Positions 15,283 through 24,158 of a stretch of 40,520 bases of DNA are shown here, piece after piece. The DNA is from Snodgrassella alvi (GTDB lineage Bacteria; Pseudomonadota; Gammaproteobacteria; Burkholderiales; Neisseriaceae): NCBI RefSeq assembly GCF_002777425.1, contig NZ_MDVC01000092.1:1-40520 (forward strand). The letters are read 5' to 3'. Position numbers and translations under genes: made by a program. The notes beneath the pieces are model-generated. The model was not told the origin of the DNA. It made no database searches and worked only from the letters and a program-made list of their open reading frames with translations. How positions within the stretch are numbered: position 1 is the stretch's first letter; each line of letters opens with the position of its first letter.

Positions 15283-16686
15283 TTAAATAGCGTCTTCTAC
15301 CGCATTCAGATCGCGTCCGCGGGTTTCCGGAGCAAAGAATGTGGTGAAGAAACCAATACCGGCCATGGCTGCAAAGTATATGGCAATCGGCCACCATGTT
15401 TGATAATGCTTCAGTAATGCTGAGGCTACTAATGATGCTGTGCCACCCGATATGATTCCACCGAGTTCTTTGGCCAGAGCCATTTTGGAATAGCGGTTAC
15501 GTACGCCAAACAGCTCCACACCATAGGCTGCCTGCACACCGAAAATACCCAGTGAAGCCAGACACATACCAATAACAATAATACTGCCTACAATAAATGG
15601 ATCACGGGTTTCCAGAAACATATAGGCCGGAACGGCATACAGCATCAGCAAGAAACAAAACCAGCGGTAAACAATACGGCGACCGTAACGATCAGACAAC
15701 CAGCCGGCAAAAGGTATCACAAAGAAACCCAGTAGAGAGGCAATAAATACCGCCGTAGTGGCAACAGTTTTACTAACTTGCAGAGATTCGACTACATAGC
15801 CAATGACAAAGCCCTGTGCAAGATAAGATGGGCCATTTTCGCCAATACGCAAGCCCAGCATCACAAAAAAGGCTTTATTCCTTGCCCAGAACGAAGTTTT
15901 GCTAGACGGAGTGTCAACTGGTGATTGGGTAGAAGTAACGGTTTGTGGTTGAGCTTGTAGTTGTTTTAATTCGTTTTGTTCCTGTTCGAAAACAGGTGTC
16001 TCACGTACATGCCGGCGGATAAGGGTTGCAGCAATGGCAATCACAGCACTGAGGATAAATGGGATACGCCAGCCCCAACTAATCACATCTTCATCATCAA
16101 GCATTAATACCAGCAGCCATACCGCAGAAGCAATCAGCGTACCACTGTTGGAACCAATGCCGATTATGGAAGCAATCAGACCACGCCGTTTTGGCGGCGC
16201 ATACTCTCCTAGCATAACCGTAGCACCTGAAAGCTCGGCACCGGCACCAAAGCCCTGTACAAAACGTAACATGACTAGAATCAAGGGAGCCCATATGCCA
16301 ATGGTGGCATAGCTGGGAATAAAGCCAATCAGGGTGGTGGAAATTCCCATCAGGGCAATAGTGGTTACCAGTACGAATTTCCGTCCTTTACGGTCGCCCA
16401 GCCGACCAAAGAAAATGGCACCAATCGGGCGGGCAAGAAAGCCAACTGAATAAGTGGCAAAACTAGATAACAAAGCAATTTTAGGGCTTACATTTGGAAA
16501 AAATACCTTGCTGAACACCAGGCCTGTGGCCAGGCCATACAGGGCAAAATCCACATATTCCATGGTGGTTCCAAGCCAGCAGGAAAGTGTTGCCTTAATA
16601 AATTCCAGTCGTCCTTCGGGGGTGGCTAAACGTTGTTCAGCTGCGCTCTGCTCATGGCTGTCAACTGACGATTGTAAGTCACTCAT
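15283..16686 (-). CDS. MHS-family MFS transporter (metabolite:proton symporter)
   Basis: This 467-residue inner-membrane protein has about 12 hydrophobic helices. Family marks are the MHS start SCWLGTTMEYVDFALYGLA, motif A FFGRLGDRKGRKFVL in the loop after helix 2, LRFVQGFGAGAELSGA, MLGEYAPPKRRG, and the repeated motif A GWLSDRYGRRIVYRW in the second half. MHS members import organic acids, betaines, shikimate or alpha-ketoglutarate with protons. Its substrate cannot be read directly; the downstream nucleoside hydrolase suggests a nucleoside-related or ribose-related compound, which is inference. An AGGAT precedes the ATG at 16686. The central loop (HVRETPVFEQEQNELKQLQ) is polar and long, as usual. 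Confidence 0.85.
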   Translation of the reverse strand: MSDLQSSVDSHEQSAAEQRLATPEGRLEFIKATLSCWLGTTMEYVDFALYGLATGLVFSKVFFPNVSPKIALLSSFATYSVGFLARPIGAIFFGRLGDRKGRKFVLVTTIALMGISTTLIGFIPSYATIGIWAPLILVMLRFVQGFGAGAELSGATVMLGEYAPPKRRGLIASIIGIGSNSGTLIASAVWLLVLMLDDEDVISWGWRIPFILSAVIAIAATLIRRHVRETPVFEQEQNELKQLQAQPQTVTSTQSPVDTPSSKTSFWARNKAFFVMLGLRIGENGPSYLAQGFVIGYVVESLQVSKTVATTAVFIASLLGFFVIPFAGWLSDRYGRRIVYRWFCFLLMLYAVPAYMFLETRDPFIVGSIIVIGMCLASLGIFGVQAAYGVELFGVRNRYSKMALAKELGGIISGGTASLVASALLKHYQTWWPIAIYFAAMAGIGFFTTFFAPETRGRDLNAVEDAI

Positions 16687-16737
16687 TCAAATATCCTATG
16701 GTTACAAATCAGGGTAATACTACTTAGAAACAAAAGG

Positions 16738-17538
16738 TTAAAACAAAATTTCCAGCACAAACTTGCTGCCTATATAAGCCAGCATCAGGCTGACAAATGA
16801 CACAATGACCCACCAAGCCACTTTTTTCCCGCGCCAGGCCTGAGTATGGTGTCTGAACAGGATAACCAGATAGATTAGCCACGACAGCACGCCAAACACC
16901 GTTTTATGGTTAAAGCGTGCCGGTTCACCAAACACAGCCTCAGAAAACACTGTGCCACTGACAGCCGCAATGGTCAGAAGCACAAATCCCGCCTGTAAAC
17001 CTTGAAACATTAATTTTTCAATCGCCAGCAATGGCGGCAGGAATGATTGCTGCGGTACAGTTTTATGCCGGTGCAAATAATGGTTGCGTACCAGCATCAG
17101 CATAGCCAGAAGTGCGGTAATGCCAAACAAGGCATATGCCAGCAATGCAGACAAAACATGTATCATGAATGCACTATTGTGCATTAGGTAAGCAGTAGGC
17201 CGCCCCGGCAACAGCCAGGCAATCAGCAATACCACTGCTGAACAGGGAAACAGTGCTAACTGCAATCCCTGAAGTCGATAGCGAAAACTGCCCACCCAAT
17301 ACAGCACCACCATCAACCAGGTAATGAGATTGAGTGCATGACCAAACCCTACCAGTAGCACCCGTTGCTGTAACATTGGCTGCCACACCACAAAGGTATG
17401 CAGCAATAATACCAGCAGCAACAGTGACTGCTCACCTCGCAACGGATAGGGCACATCCGTATGGTGTTGCCAAAACCGCCATGCCAGCACAGAAAGTACG
17501 GCATAGGCAAGAATAAGCACCAGCAGCAATAAGCTCAT
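16738..17538 (-). CDS. ypjD: YpjD/CcsA-like cytochrome c assembly family membrane protein
   Basis: I choose ATG 17538 (MSLLLLVLILAYAVLSVLAW), giving 266 residues; an upstream extension to 17595 covers a palindrome and lacks a start signal. The protein has about eight membrane helices. It includes conserved histidines in the CcsA/HemX-like core (GFGHALNLITW, HNSAFMIHVLSALLAYALFGI, RFNHKTVFGVLSW) that in relatives bind haem. The tryptophan-rich WWD motif of true CcsA is not evident, so the YpjD subgroup is the better label. It is divergent from ffh, an arrangement also known for ypjD and ffh elsewhere, which supports the call. Its precise role in haem or cation handling is not established. Confidence 0.82.
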   Translation of the reverse strand: MSLLLLVLILAYAVLSVLAWRFWQHHTDVPYPLRGEQSLLLLVLLLHTFVVWQPMLQQRVLLVGFGHALNLITWLMVVLYWVGSFRYRLQGLQLALFPCSAVVLLIAWLLPGRPTAYLMHNSAFMIHVLSALLAYALFGITALLAMLMLVRNHYLHRHKTVPQQSFLPPLLAIEKLMFQGLQAGFVLLTIAAVSGTVFSEAVFGEPARFNHKTVFGVLSWLIYLVILFRHHTQAWRGKKVAWWVIVSFVSLMLAYIGSKFVLEILF

Positions 17539-17556
17539 GATTTTTCCGCAGCAATA

Positions 17557-17577
17557 GCGCGCCAAATTTTGGCGCGC
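17557..17577. promoter_or_regulatory. GC-rich palindrome between ypjD and ffh
   Basis: Arms GCGCGCCAAA (17557-17566) and TTTGGCGCGC (17568-17577) are perfect complements around a single base. It lies 18 bases upstream of the ypjD start and could be an operator of ypjD. No regulator is identified. Confidence 0.5.
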
Positions 17578-17607
17578 ATAGTGTAAAATAGGCAATTATT
17601 TATTGTT

Positions 17608-17634
17608 ATGCCTGCTCCAAACTTGGGCAGGCAT
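17608..17634. promoter_or_regulatory. Second inverted repeat in the ypjD-ffh interval
   Basis: Arms ATGCCTGC (17608-17615) and GCAGGCAT (17627-17634), extended by a G-U and a C-G pair, enclose a short loop. It lies about 130 bases before ffh and 70 before ypjD. Function is unknown; it may belong to either promoter. Confidence 0.4.
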
Positions 17635-17761
17635 AGCAACAAGATGCCATTTTATAACCAAATCGCTTCTTATCCTACCCATTTATTGCGTCAATTACTG
17701 ACAATAGACAATTTTCACCCGATATACACAGGCTGCTTACACATAGCTGGAGATGGTTTCG

Positions 17762-19120
17762 ATGCTAGACAATTTATCAGATCGCTTTAGTAAAATTGCG
17801 AAAACCCTGCGCGGACAGGCGCGTTTGAGTGAAGACAATATCAAGGATGCCCTGCGTGAAGTACGTATGGCACTACTGGAAGCAGACGTTGCCCTGCCAG
17901 TTGTAAAAAATTTCATGTCTTCTGTAAAAGAACGTGCAGTCGGGCAGGAAGTCGTTGGCAGCCTAACGCCGGGGCAGGCATTTATCGGGGTGGTGAATGA
18001 CGCCCTTACCGAGCTGATGGGTACCGAGAACAGCAGCCTGAATCTGGCCGCGGTACCACCGGCTGTCATTCTGATGGCTGGTTTGCAGGGGGCAGGTAAA
18101 ACCACCACCGTAGGCAAACTGGCACGGCTGCTGAAAAATGAACAAAAGAAAAAAGTGCTGGTGGTTTCCGCCGACGTGTACCGGCCGGCAGCGATTGAAC
18201 AGTTAAAATTACTGGCTCAGCAGGTTGAGGTGGATTTTTTTCCGTCTCATGAAGGTGAACAACCGGTTAACATTGCCCTGAATGCACTGGATCACGCCAA
18301 AAAACATTTCTATGATGTATTGATGGTAGATACGGCTGGCCGGCTGGCTATTGACCAGAAAATGATGGACGAAATCCAGCAGATTCATGCGGCGATTAAT
18401 CCGGTGGAAACGCTGTTTGTGGTGGATGCCATGCAGGGGCAGGATGCAGTGAACACGGCACAGGCCTTTAATGACACCCTGCCCCTGACCGGTGTGGTAT
18501 TAACCAAGATGGACGGTGATGCCCGTGGTGGTGCCGCCCTATCGGTACGCCATGTAACCGGTAAGCCGATTAAATTCATCGGTGTCGGTGAAAAAATCAA
18601 TGGTCTGGAACCATTTTACCCAGACCGTCTGGCCTCACGCATTCTTGGCATGGGCGATGTACTTTCACTCATTGAAGATGTGCAAAAAGGCATTGATGAA
18701 AAAACCGCGCAGCAAATGGCGAAAAAGCTGCATAAAGGCAAAGGTTTTGACCTGAATGACTTTAAGGCACAGATTCAGCAAATGCGCAAAATGGGCGGGA
18801 TTGAATCAATTATGTCCAAACTGCCGGGCGACATGGGACAAATGGCCAAGCAGGTACCGGAAGGCACAGCAGAAAAAGCCATGAACCGGGTAGAAGCCAT
18901 CATCAATTCGATGACAGCTAAGGAACGCGCCAATCCGCTGTTGATCAAAGCCAGCCGCAAACGCCGCATTGCCAATGGTTCCGGCGTTACCGTGCAGGAA
19001 GTGAATAAAATGCTCAAACAGTTTGAGCAGTCACAGAAAATGATGAAATCATTTAGCAAGGGCGGTATGGGTAAACTGATGCGTCTGGCCAAAGGCATAA
19101 AAGGTATCATACCGCAATAA
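17762..19120 (+). CDS. ffh: Signal recognition particle GTPase Ffh
   Basis: This 452-residue protein binds signal sequences of membrane proteins as they leave the ribosome and delivers them, with 4.5S RNA and FtsY, to the Sec machinery. I choose ATG 17762 (MLDNLSDRF) because GGAG (17749-17752) lies nine bases before it; the ATG at 17753 touches GGAG directly. The N domain covers about residues 1-85. The GTPase domain has GLQGAGKTTTVGKLA near residue 107, DTAGRLAIDQ, and TKMDGDARGGAALS. The methionine-rich M domain covers about 325-450 (QMRKMGGIESIMSKLPG, and MMKSFSKGGMGKLMRLAKG near the end). Length is normal and all GTPase motifs are intact. It ends in a strong terminator. Confidence 0.97.
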   Translation: MLDNLSDRFSKIAKTLRGQARLSEDNIKDALREVRMALLEADVALPVVKNFMSSVKERAVGQEVVGSLTPGQAFIGVVNDALTELMGTENSSLNLAAVPPAVILMAGLQGAGKTTTVGKLARLLKNEQKKKVLVVSADVYRPAAIEQLKLLAQQVEVDFFPSHEGEQPVNIALNALDHAKKHFYDVLMVDTAGRLAIDQKMMDEIQQIHAAINPVETLFVVDAMQGQDAVNTAQAFNDTLPLTGVVLTKMDGDARGGAALSVRHVTGKPIKFIGVGEKINGLEPFYPDRLASRILGMGDVLSLIEDVQKGIDEKTAQQMAKKLHKGKGFDLNDFKAQIQQMRKMGGIESIMSKLPGDMGQMAKQVPEGTAEKAMNRVEAIINSMTAKERANPLLIKASRKRRIANGSGVTVQEVNKMLKQFEQSQKMMKSFSKGGMGKLMRLAKGIKGIIPQ

Positions 19121-19137
19121 TCTAAATCATCAACGCA

Positions 19138-19167
19138 CTGCCTGAATTCTTGTTCAGGCAGTTTTTT
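19138..19167 (+). terminator. ffh terminator containing an inverted uptake-word-like element
   Basis: Arms CTGCCTGAA (19138-19146) and TTCAGGCAG (19153-19161) with a six-base loop are followed by six T's. CTGCCTGAA equals the core of a known Neisseriaceae DNA uptake dialect, and inverted uptake words often serve as terminators in that family. Confidence 0.85.
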
Positions 19168-19296
19168 ATTTCTGCTATCAGTGCCACCTGAGCAGACGCT
19201 TTAATTCAGCCTGTACAGACTGATATTTTTATTGTAAATTATTCAGGACAGTTGATTCTTTCTGTTTAATCACTCTGCCTAAAAAGGAGTAATATT

Positions 19297-19523
19297 ATGC
19301 GTAAATTTAATGATAAAGGCTTTTTTTGAGCCAACCAGTAAACGTCGTAAAGGTTTCCCATCCGAAACCAGCGTTAAACGCGGATTGGTACGGATTGTTC
19401 ATGGCGATAAAGTTTTGCATGAAAAGCTGGGTCGCAATGATCGCTGTCCATGCGGCTCCGGCCGCAGCTTTCAAAAAATGTTGCCTAAAAACAGGCTGCT
19501 TTCGATGGCAGCAACAGACATGA
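19297..19523 (+). pseudogene. SEC-C zinc-motif small protein, broken by two frameshifts
   Basis: AAGGAG seven bases before ATG 19297 marks a genuine gene start. The frame reads [10 protein letters not shown] and stops at 19327-19329, right after a run of seven T's. Skipping one T continues with [20 protein letters not shown], later [18 protein letters not shown], and a second skipped base at about 19472 restores [12 protein letters not shown] before a stop at 19521-19523. The result, about 75 residues, is a small basic protein with the SEC-C zinc motif [13 protein letters not shown], like the tail of SecA. Both shifts are in the same direction (one extra base each). It is most likely a pseudogene or a sequence error; see the findings for the frameshifting alternative. 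Confidence 0.75.
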
Positions 19524-19854
19524 CTATTTCCGCTGATTTCTGCCACTTGTACTGTTACTGATTTAATCAGCTTTTAATTGCTATCTTCCGGTATGCTGCT
19601 AGTATTATGAGTATACCGGAAGATTATTAATTGCTTTTGCATAGCTGATTTATGAGCAAATAATCAACAGACACAGCAATCGGGATATGCTGACACCGAT
19701 ATCAGCCAATCACCGTACTGATATACCCTGCACTTCACTTTTTCAGCGATATTACCGGCAAATCATTACTCATCTGATTTACTTTCACACGCTCACAACG
19801 CGTAGTTTGCTGCCATATTATTCAGAATTTAACAAAAGCGCATCATCTTAAACC
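19524..19854. other. Intergenic region upstream of valS with a hairpin
   Basis: No reading frame is supported. An inverted repeat, arms TCTTCCGGTAT (19584-19594) and ATACCGGAAGA (19613-19623) with an 18-base loop, follows the SEC-C remnant and may be its terminator; TTATTAATTGCTTTT comes after it. The remainder leads to the valS promoter. Confidence 0.5.
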
Positions 19855-19878
19855 ATGCATTAATGCATGAGTTATAAT
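19854..19878 (+). promoter_or_regulatory. Putative valS promoter with a 16-base palindrome
   Basis: CATGCATTAATGCATG (19854-19869) is a perfect 16-base palindrome, followed at 19873-19878 by TATAAT, a consensus -10 box. The palindrome lies just upstream of the -10 box, where a bound dimer could block polymerase. The TATAAT position supports a valS start at 19918 and not at the upstream ATG 19867. Confidence 0.5.
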
Positions 19879-19917
19879 CGAAGTCTTATTTTTTTGATTT
19901 TTTCCCAATTCGTAACC

Positions 19918-22764
19918 ATGTTAAATACCCAATATTCTCCGAGTGAAATTGAAACCCGTTTGTATCAGCAATGGGAACAGAGCGGCTATTTCACACCATC
20001 ACTGGATTTAAGTAAGCCTTCTTTCGCTATTCAGCTACCACCACCCAATGTTACCGGTACGCTGCATATGGGGCATGCGTTTAACCAGACCATCATGGAT
20101 GGCCTGACCCGCTATCATCGCATGAAAGGCGAAAATGTCTGCTGGATTCCCGGCTCTGACCATGCCGGTATAGCAACCCAGATTGTGGTGGAACGTCAGC
20201 TGGCGGTAGAAAATATTTCTCGCCATGATTTGGGTCGAGAAGCGTTTATTGCCAAAATCTGGGACTGGAAAAAATTCTCCGGCGGCACCATTACTGAGCA
20301 AATGCGCCGTGTCGGCTGCTCAGTAGACTGGAACCGCGAATACTTCACCATGGACGAAGTTCGTGCTGAGGTGGTAACCGAAGTATTTGTACGCCTGTTT
20401 GAGCAGGGACTGATTTATCGCGGTAAACGGCTGGTGAACTGGGACCCTGTATTGGGTACGGCCGTATCTGATCTGGAAGTGGAAAATATTGAGGAAAACG
20501 GCCATATGTGGCATATCCGCTATCCACTGGCCGACGACCCAAACAATGCCCTGATTGTGGCCACTACCCGCCCGGAAACCCTGCTTGGTGACGTAGCCGT
20601 GGCCGTACATCCTGATGATGAACGCTATGCCGGCTTTATTGGTAAACAGGTAATCCTGCCATTATCAGACCGTACCATCCCAGTGATTGCCGATGAATAT
20701 GTGGATAAAGACTTTGGTACTGGCTGTGTAAAAATCACACCGGCACACGACTTCAACGATTACGAAGTGGGTAAACGCCACCAGACTGTACTGATTAATG
20801 TATTGAGTCTGGACGCCAAAATCCTGCCGCAGGCAGAAGTGTTCGATTTTCAGGGGCAGGCACAGACAGCTATCGATCTGCCGGCAAAATATGCTGGTCT
20901 GGATCGTTTTGCTGCACGTAAACAGATGATAGCCGACCTTGAAGCGGAAGACTTGCTGGTTAAGGTAGAAGAACACAAGCTGATGACGCCAAAAGGCGAC
21001 CGTACCGGCAGTGTGATTGAACCGATGCTGACCAGTCAATGGTTTGTAGCCATGACCCGCAGCGCCAACAATGATGTTGCCCATCCGGAACCGGAATCAG
21101 AATTCAAAGGTAAAACTTTAACCGAAAAATGTATCCATGCCGTGGAAAGCGGACAGGTACGCTTTATTCCGGAAAACTGGGTAAATACCTATAATCAGTG
21201 GATGAATAATATTCAGGACTGGTGTATCTCACGTCAGTTGTGGTGGGGGCACCAAATTCCGGCCTGGTATGACCAGTCTGGCCGCGTATATGTTGCACGT
21301 AATGAAGCCGAAGCACGTGCACAGGCCGGTGCAGATGCGGTATTAACCCGCGATGAAGATGTGCTGGATACATGGTTTTCTTCCGCACTGGTGCCCTTCT
21401 CTACTCTGGGCTGGCCGCAAAACACTCCCGAATTGCAGGCGTTTTTGCCATCTCAGGTACTGGTAACCGGCTATGAAATCATTTTCTTCTGGGTAGCACG
21501 CATGATTATGATGACTACCCACTTCACTGGTAAAGTACCATTTCATGATGTTTATATTCATGGCATGGTGCGCGACCATGAAGGCAAAAAAATGTCTAAA
21601 TCTGAAGGCAATGTGATTGACCCGGTAGATTTGATTGATGGCATTGATCTGGAAAAATTGCTGGTAAAACGCACGACTGGTCTGCGCCGGCCGGAAAAAG
21701 CACCGCAGGTAATCAAAGCCACACAAAAACTATTCCCTGACGGCATTCCAGTATTTGGTGCTGATGCACTGCGCTTTACCATGGCCAGCTATGCCAGTCT
21801 TGGCCGTAGCATTAATTTTGACTTCAAGCGCGCCGAGGGCTATCGCAACTTCTGCAATAAACTGTGGAATGCCAGCCGCTTTGTGCTGATGAATATTGAA
21901 AACCACGATTGCGGACAGGATGAAAGCCAGCCATTAAGCTACAGTTTCGTTGATAAATGGCTGCTGACCCGTCTGCAACAGACAATCACAGCAGTAAGTG
22001 AGGCACTGGATACCTACCGCTTCGATATGGCTGCACAAACGCTGTATGAATTTATCTGGAATGATTATTGCGACTGGTATGTGGAACTGGCCAAAACCCA
22101 GCTCCAGCGTGGTGACGAAGCGCAGCAGCGTGCAACTCGGCGTACACTGGTACGGGTATTGGAAGTGGTGTTACGTCTGCTGCACCCGATTATGCCGTTT
22201 ATTACTGAAGAACTGTGGCAAACCATCGCGCCTTTGGCCAATGCAAAGCATACCGAAAGCATCATGCTGGCAGCATGGCCACAGGCAGACAACAGCCTGG
22301 CTGATACTGAAGCGGTAAACCAGATGCATTATTTGCAGGAGCTGGTGAATTCCGTACGTAATCTGCGCGGTGAAATGGGGCTGGCCATGAGTGTGAAAGT
22401 GCCGCTACTGGTAGAAAGTACAACGGATTTGGGTACATTATTGCCCTATCTGCTGCTTATGGCGCGCCTGAGTGAAGCCAAACAGGTAGCACAATTACCG
22501 GAAGGCGATGATGCGCCGGTAGCAGTATGTCAGGGTGCACGCCTGATGCTGAAAGTAGAGGTAGACAAAGCCGCCGAAACCGCCCGTCTGCAAAAAGAAG
22601 CAGAAAAGCTACAGAAAAATATCGACAAGATTGCCAATAAACTGGCCAAACCGGGCTATACCGATAAGGCTCCGGCACATCTGGTAGAAAAAGACCGCAG
22701 CGAACTGGCACAATTGCAGGACAGAATGGGCAAAATCAATTTGCAGTTGCAAAAATACCGCTGA
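19918..22764 (+). CDS. valS: Valyl-tRNA synthetase
   Basis: This 948-residue class Ia aminoacyl-tRNA synthetase attaches valine to its tRNA. I choose ATG 19918 ([20 protein letters not shown]); a longer frame from 19867 would start before the predicted promoter -10 box. The HIGH motif is HMGH (residues 50-53, in [14 protein letters not shown]). The editing domain contains [18 protein letters not shown] and the [14 protein letters not shown] segment. The second signature is [15 protein letters not shown] near residue 558. An anticodon-binding domain follows, and a C-terminal coiled coil rich in K, E and L (residues about 880-945, for example [20 protein letters not shown]) touches the tRNA. 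All landmarks are intact. Confidence 0.97.
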   Translation: MLNTQYSPSEIETRLYQQWEQSGYFTPSLDLSKPSFAIQLPPPNVTGTLHMGHAFNQTIMDGLTRYHRMKGENVCWIPGSDHAGIATQIVVERQLAVENISRHDLGREAFIAKIWDWKKFSGGTITEQMRRVGCSVDWNREYFTMDEVRAEVVTEVFVRLFEQGLIYRGKRLVNWDPVLGTAVSDLEVENIEENGHMWHIRYPLADDPNNALIVATTRPETLLGDVAVAVHPDDERYAGFIGKQVILPLSDRTIPVIADEYVDKDFGTGCVKITPAHDFNDYEVGKRHQTVLINVLSLDAKILPQAEVFDFQGQAQTAIDLPAKYAGLDRFAARKQMIADLEAEDLLVKVEEHKLMTPKGDRTGSVIEPMLTSQWFVAMTRSANNDVAHPEPESEFKGKTLTEKCIHAVESGQVRFIPENWVNTYNQWMNNIQDWCISRQLWWGHQIPAWYDQSGRVYVARNEAEARAQAGADAVLTRDEDVLDTWFSSALVPFSTLGWPQNTPELQAFLPSQVLVTGYEIIFFWVARMIMMTTHFTGKVPFHDVYIHGMVRDHEGKKMSKSEGNVIDPVDLIDGIDLEKLLVKRTTGLRRPEKAPQVIKATQKLFPDGIPVFGADALRFTMASYASLGRSINFDFKRAEGYRNFCNKLWNASRFVLMNIENHDCGQDESQPLSYSFVDKWLLTRLQQTITAVSEALDTYRFDMAAQTLYEFIWNDYCDWYVELAKTQLQRGDEAQQRATRRTLVRVLEVVLRLLHPIMPFITEELWQTIAPLANAKHTESIMLAAWPQADNSLADTEAVNQMHYLQELVNSVRNLRGEMGLAMSVKVPLLVESTTDLGTLLPYLLLMARLSEAKQVAQLPEGDDAPVAVCQGARLMLKVEVDKAAETARLQKEAEKLQKNIDKIANKLAKPGYTDKAPAHLVEKDRSELAQLQDRMGKINLQLQKYR

Positions 22765-22790
22765 TTAAATTATTCATGTTCTAATAGCAT

Positions 22791-22866
22791 CCACCAGACC
22801 ATAAGCATATATATAGATCTGAAACACTGGCAATATCTATATGTCTGCTCAGTCTGGTGGTTTTTT
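22791..22866 (+). terminator. valS terminator, two-part hairpin
   Basis: Arms CCACCAGAC (22791-22799) and GTCTGGTGG (22852-22860) are followed by six T's. Inside the loop a second pairing, ATATAGAT (22810-22817) with ATCTATAT (22834-22841), extends the structure. It is a classic intrinsic terminator about 27 bases past the stop codon. Confidence 0.85.
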
Positions 22867-23076
22867 ATAGCAGCCAAGAATGTCCTGATAATAAATATTT
22901 TTTCTTTATAAAACAATATTTTAAATAAAAACAATATATGTAATTTGTATTTAATTTACACATAATTATTTAATTTTATAATAATCTTATGTAAAATTCA
23001 GAAATAATGTCTTATTTTTTGGTTTAATATTCCAAAGACATATGAACTGGATATACTGAAAGATTGGAGCAACAAG
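22867..23076 (+). promoter_or_regulatory. AT-rich promoter region of the marR-hpaC pair
   Basis: About 210 very AT-rich bases precede the marR-like gene. An imperfect palindrome from 22939 to 22960, with outer arms TGTAA and TTACA, is a candidate operator for the MarR-family protein itself, as these regulators usually repress their own gene. GGAG (23066-23069) is the ribosome site, seven bases before the ATG. Confidence 0.4.
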
Positions 23077-23529
23077 ATGGTAAACACATCTAAATACTCA
23101 TCCCTCAACATCGTCCTGATTCAGACACGCGAAGCATTACTTTCCCATTTTCGGCCCATGCTGAATGATATTGGTATCACCGACCAGCAATGGCGTATTA
23201 TCCGTTTACTGGCAGAAAATGGTATTATGGATTTTCAGGAACTGGCCAAACAGGCATGCATTCTGCGCCCAAGCCTGACTGGGATCCTGACGCGGCTGGA
23301 AAAACTGGGCTATGCGGTACGCCTCAAACCCTCCAATGATCAGCGACGGGTATTTCTGAAACTGACACCGGTAGGGGAAAAACTGTATGAAGATTTCTGT
23401 GTCGCAGTAGATGCACGTTACAAAGTACTGGAACAGCGTTTTACGCAGGAAAAACTGCAACAACTGGGTAAACTATTGAAAGAATTTACCAATATTGCTG
23501 TTGATAAAGAAGAAAAAGAAACCAGATAA
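23077..23529 (+). CDS. MarR-family regulator, HpaR/NadR/FarR-like
   Basis: This 150-residue winged-helix repressor closely follows the pattern of the neisserial NadR/FarR protein and of HpaR: SSLNIVLIQTREALLSHFRP at the start, ITDQQWRIIRLLAENGIMDF, QELAKQACILRPSLTGILTRLEKLG as the DNA-recognition helices (about 62-86), and the wing RLKPSNDQRRVFLKLTP. In Neisseria, NadR/FarR responds to 4-hydroxyphenylacetate derivatives and controls an adhesin and a fatty-acid efflux pump; HpaR controls homoprotocatechuate breakdown. Either role is possible here. The gene runs directly into an hpaC-like gene, two bases apart, as in Neisseria. The same ligand class probably links the two genes. Confidence 0.85.
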   Translation: MVNTSKYSSLNIVLIQTREALLSHFRPMLNDIGITDQQWRIIRLLAENGIMDFQELAKQACILRPSLTGILTRLEKLGYAVRLKPSNDQRRVFLKLTPVGEKLYEDFCVAVDARYKVLEQRFTQEKLQQLGKLLKEFTNIAVDKEEKETR

Positions 23530-23530
23530 C

Positions 23531-24061
23531 ATGGATCAACCATCCTCAACCATGGCTTTGCAATATCGGGAAGCCATGTCCAAAGTGGCGGCAGCAGTAC
23601 ACGTTGTCACCACAGAAGGCCATGCCGGACGTTATGGCATCACCCTCACTGCTGTCACGTCGGTAACGGACACCCCGCCCACACTATTATTATGTATTAA
23701 CCGCAATGCCCGCATTCAGCCGATTCTGTGTGCCAATGGGCAGCTATGTGTTAATGTTCTGGCCGCTTCACAACAGGACGTAGCCGAGCACTTTGCCGGC
23801 CTGACATCCATTTCGGCAAGCGAGCGCTTTTTGCAGAACGAATGGCAAAATCACCACCATACTACCCAACCACAGTTAGTGGGGGCACTGGCACATTTAC
23901 ACGGCCACATTATCGACAGCCATGATATGGGCAGTCACAGTGTGTTTTACGTAGCGATTGAGCATATCAACGTTAATTCGCAGGAAAATCAGGGATTATT
24001 GTATTTTCAGCGGCAATTTGCTCAAACTGCTGCACCAGTGTGTGAAGCAGACTATGTCTGA
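23531..24061 (+). CDS. hpaC: HpaC-like flavin reductase (4-HPA 3-monooxygenase reductase component)
   Basis: This 176-residue FMN-binding protein of the flavin reductase-like family would use NADH to make reduced flavin for a partner monooxygenase. The family segments are ALQYREAMSKVAAAVHVVTTEG, GITLTAVTSVTDTPPTLLLCINRNA, LCVNVLAASQQDVAEHFAG and the C-terminal GHIIDSHDMGSHSVFYVAIEHI. I choose ATG 23531, one base after the marR stop codon, giving a translationally coupled pair. The large oxygenase component HpaB is not in this window, so the reductase is an orphan here and may serve another enzyme. A bidirectional hairpin ends the transcript opposite fba. Confidence 0.82.
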   Translation: MDQPSSTMALQYREAMSKVAAAVHVVTTEGHAGRYGITLTAVTSVTDTPPTLLLCINRNARIQPILCANGQLCVNVLAASQQDVAEHFAGLTSISASERFLQNEWQNHHHTTQPQLVGALAHLHGHIIDSHDMGSHSVFYVAIEHINVNSQENQGLLYFQRQFAQTAAPVCEADYV

Positions 24062-24108
24062 AGCATTTCCCTGCAAACTGGCTGTTAATATCTGTCGGCA
24101 CTGATAAA

Positions 24109-24139
24109 CAAAACGGACTGTCCATACTGGTACAGCCCG
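24109..24139. terminator. Shared terminator between hpaC and fba
   Basis: Sequences AACGGACTGT and ACAGCCCGTT pair with one mismatch around a CCATACTGGT loop. The hairpin lies between convergent genes, about 50 bases after hpaC and about 20 before the fba end, and could serve both strands. Confidence 0.55.
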
Positions 24140-24158
24140 TTATAGCTGGCAGAAATAT

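Noticed and set aside
19867-19917. Upstream ATG start for valS
   Set aside because: A TATAAT box lies inside this stretch, the added residues are not synthetase-like, and ATG 19918 gives the usual N-terminus.
22987-22997. TTATGTAAAAT, similar to the right arm of a dif site
   Set aside because: The left arm and central spacer do not match a XerC/XerD site, so it is a chance AT-rich match.
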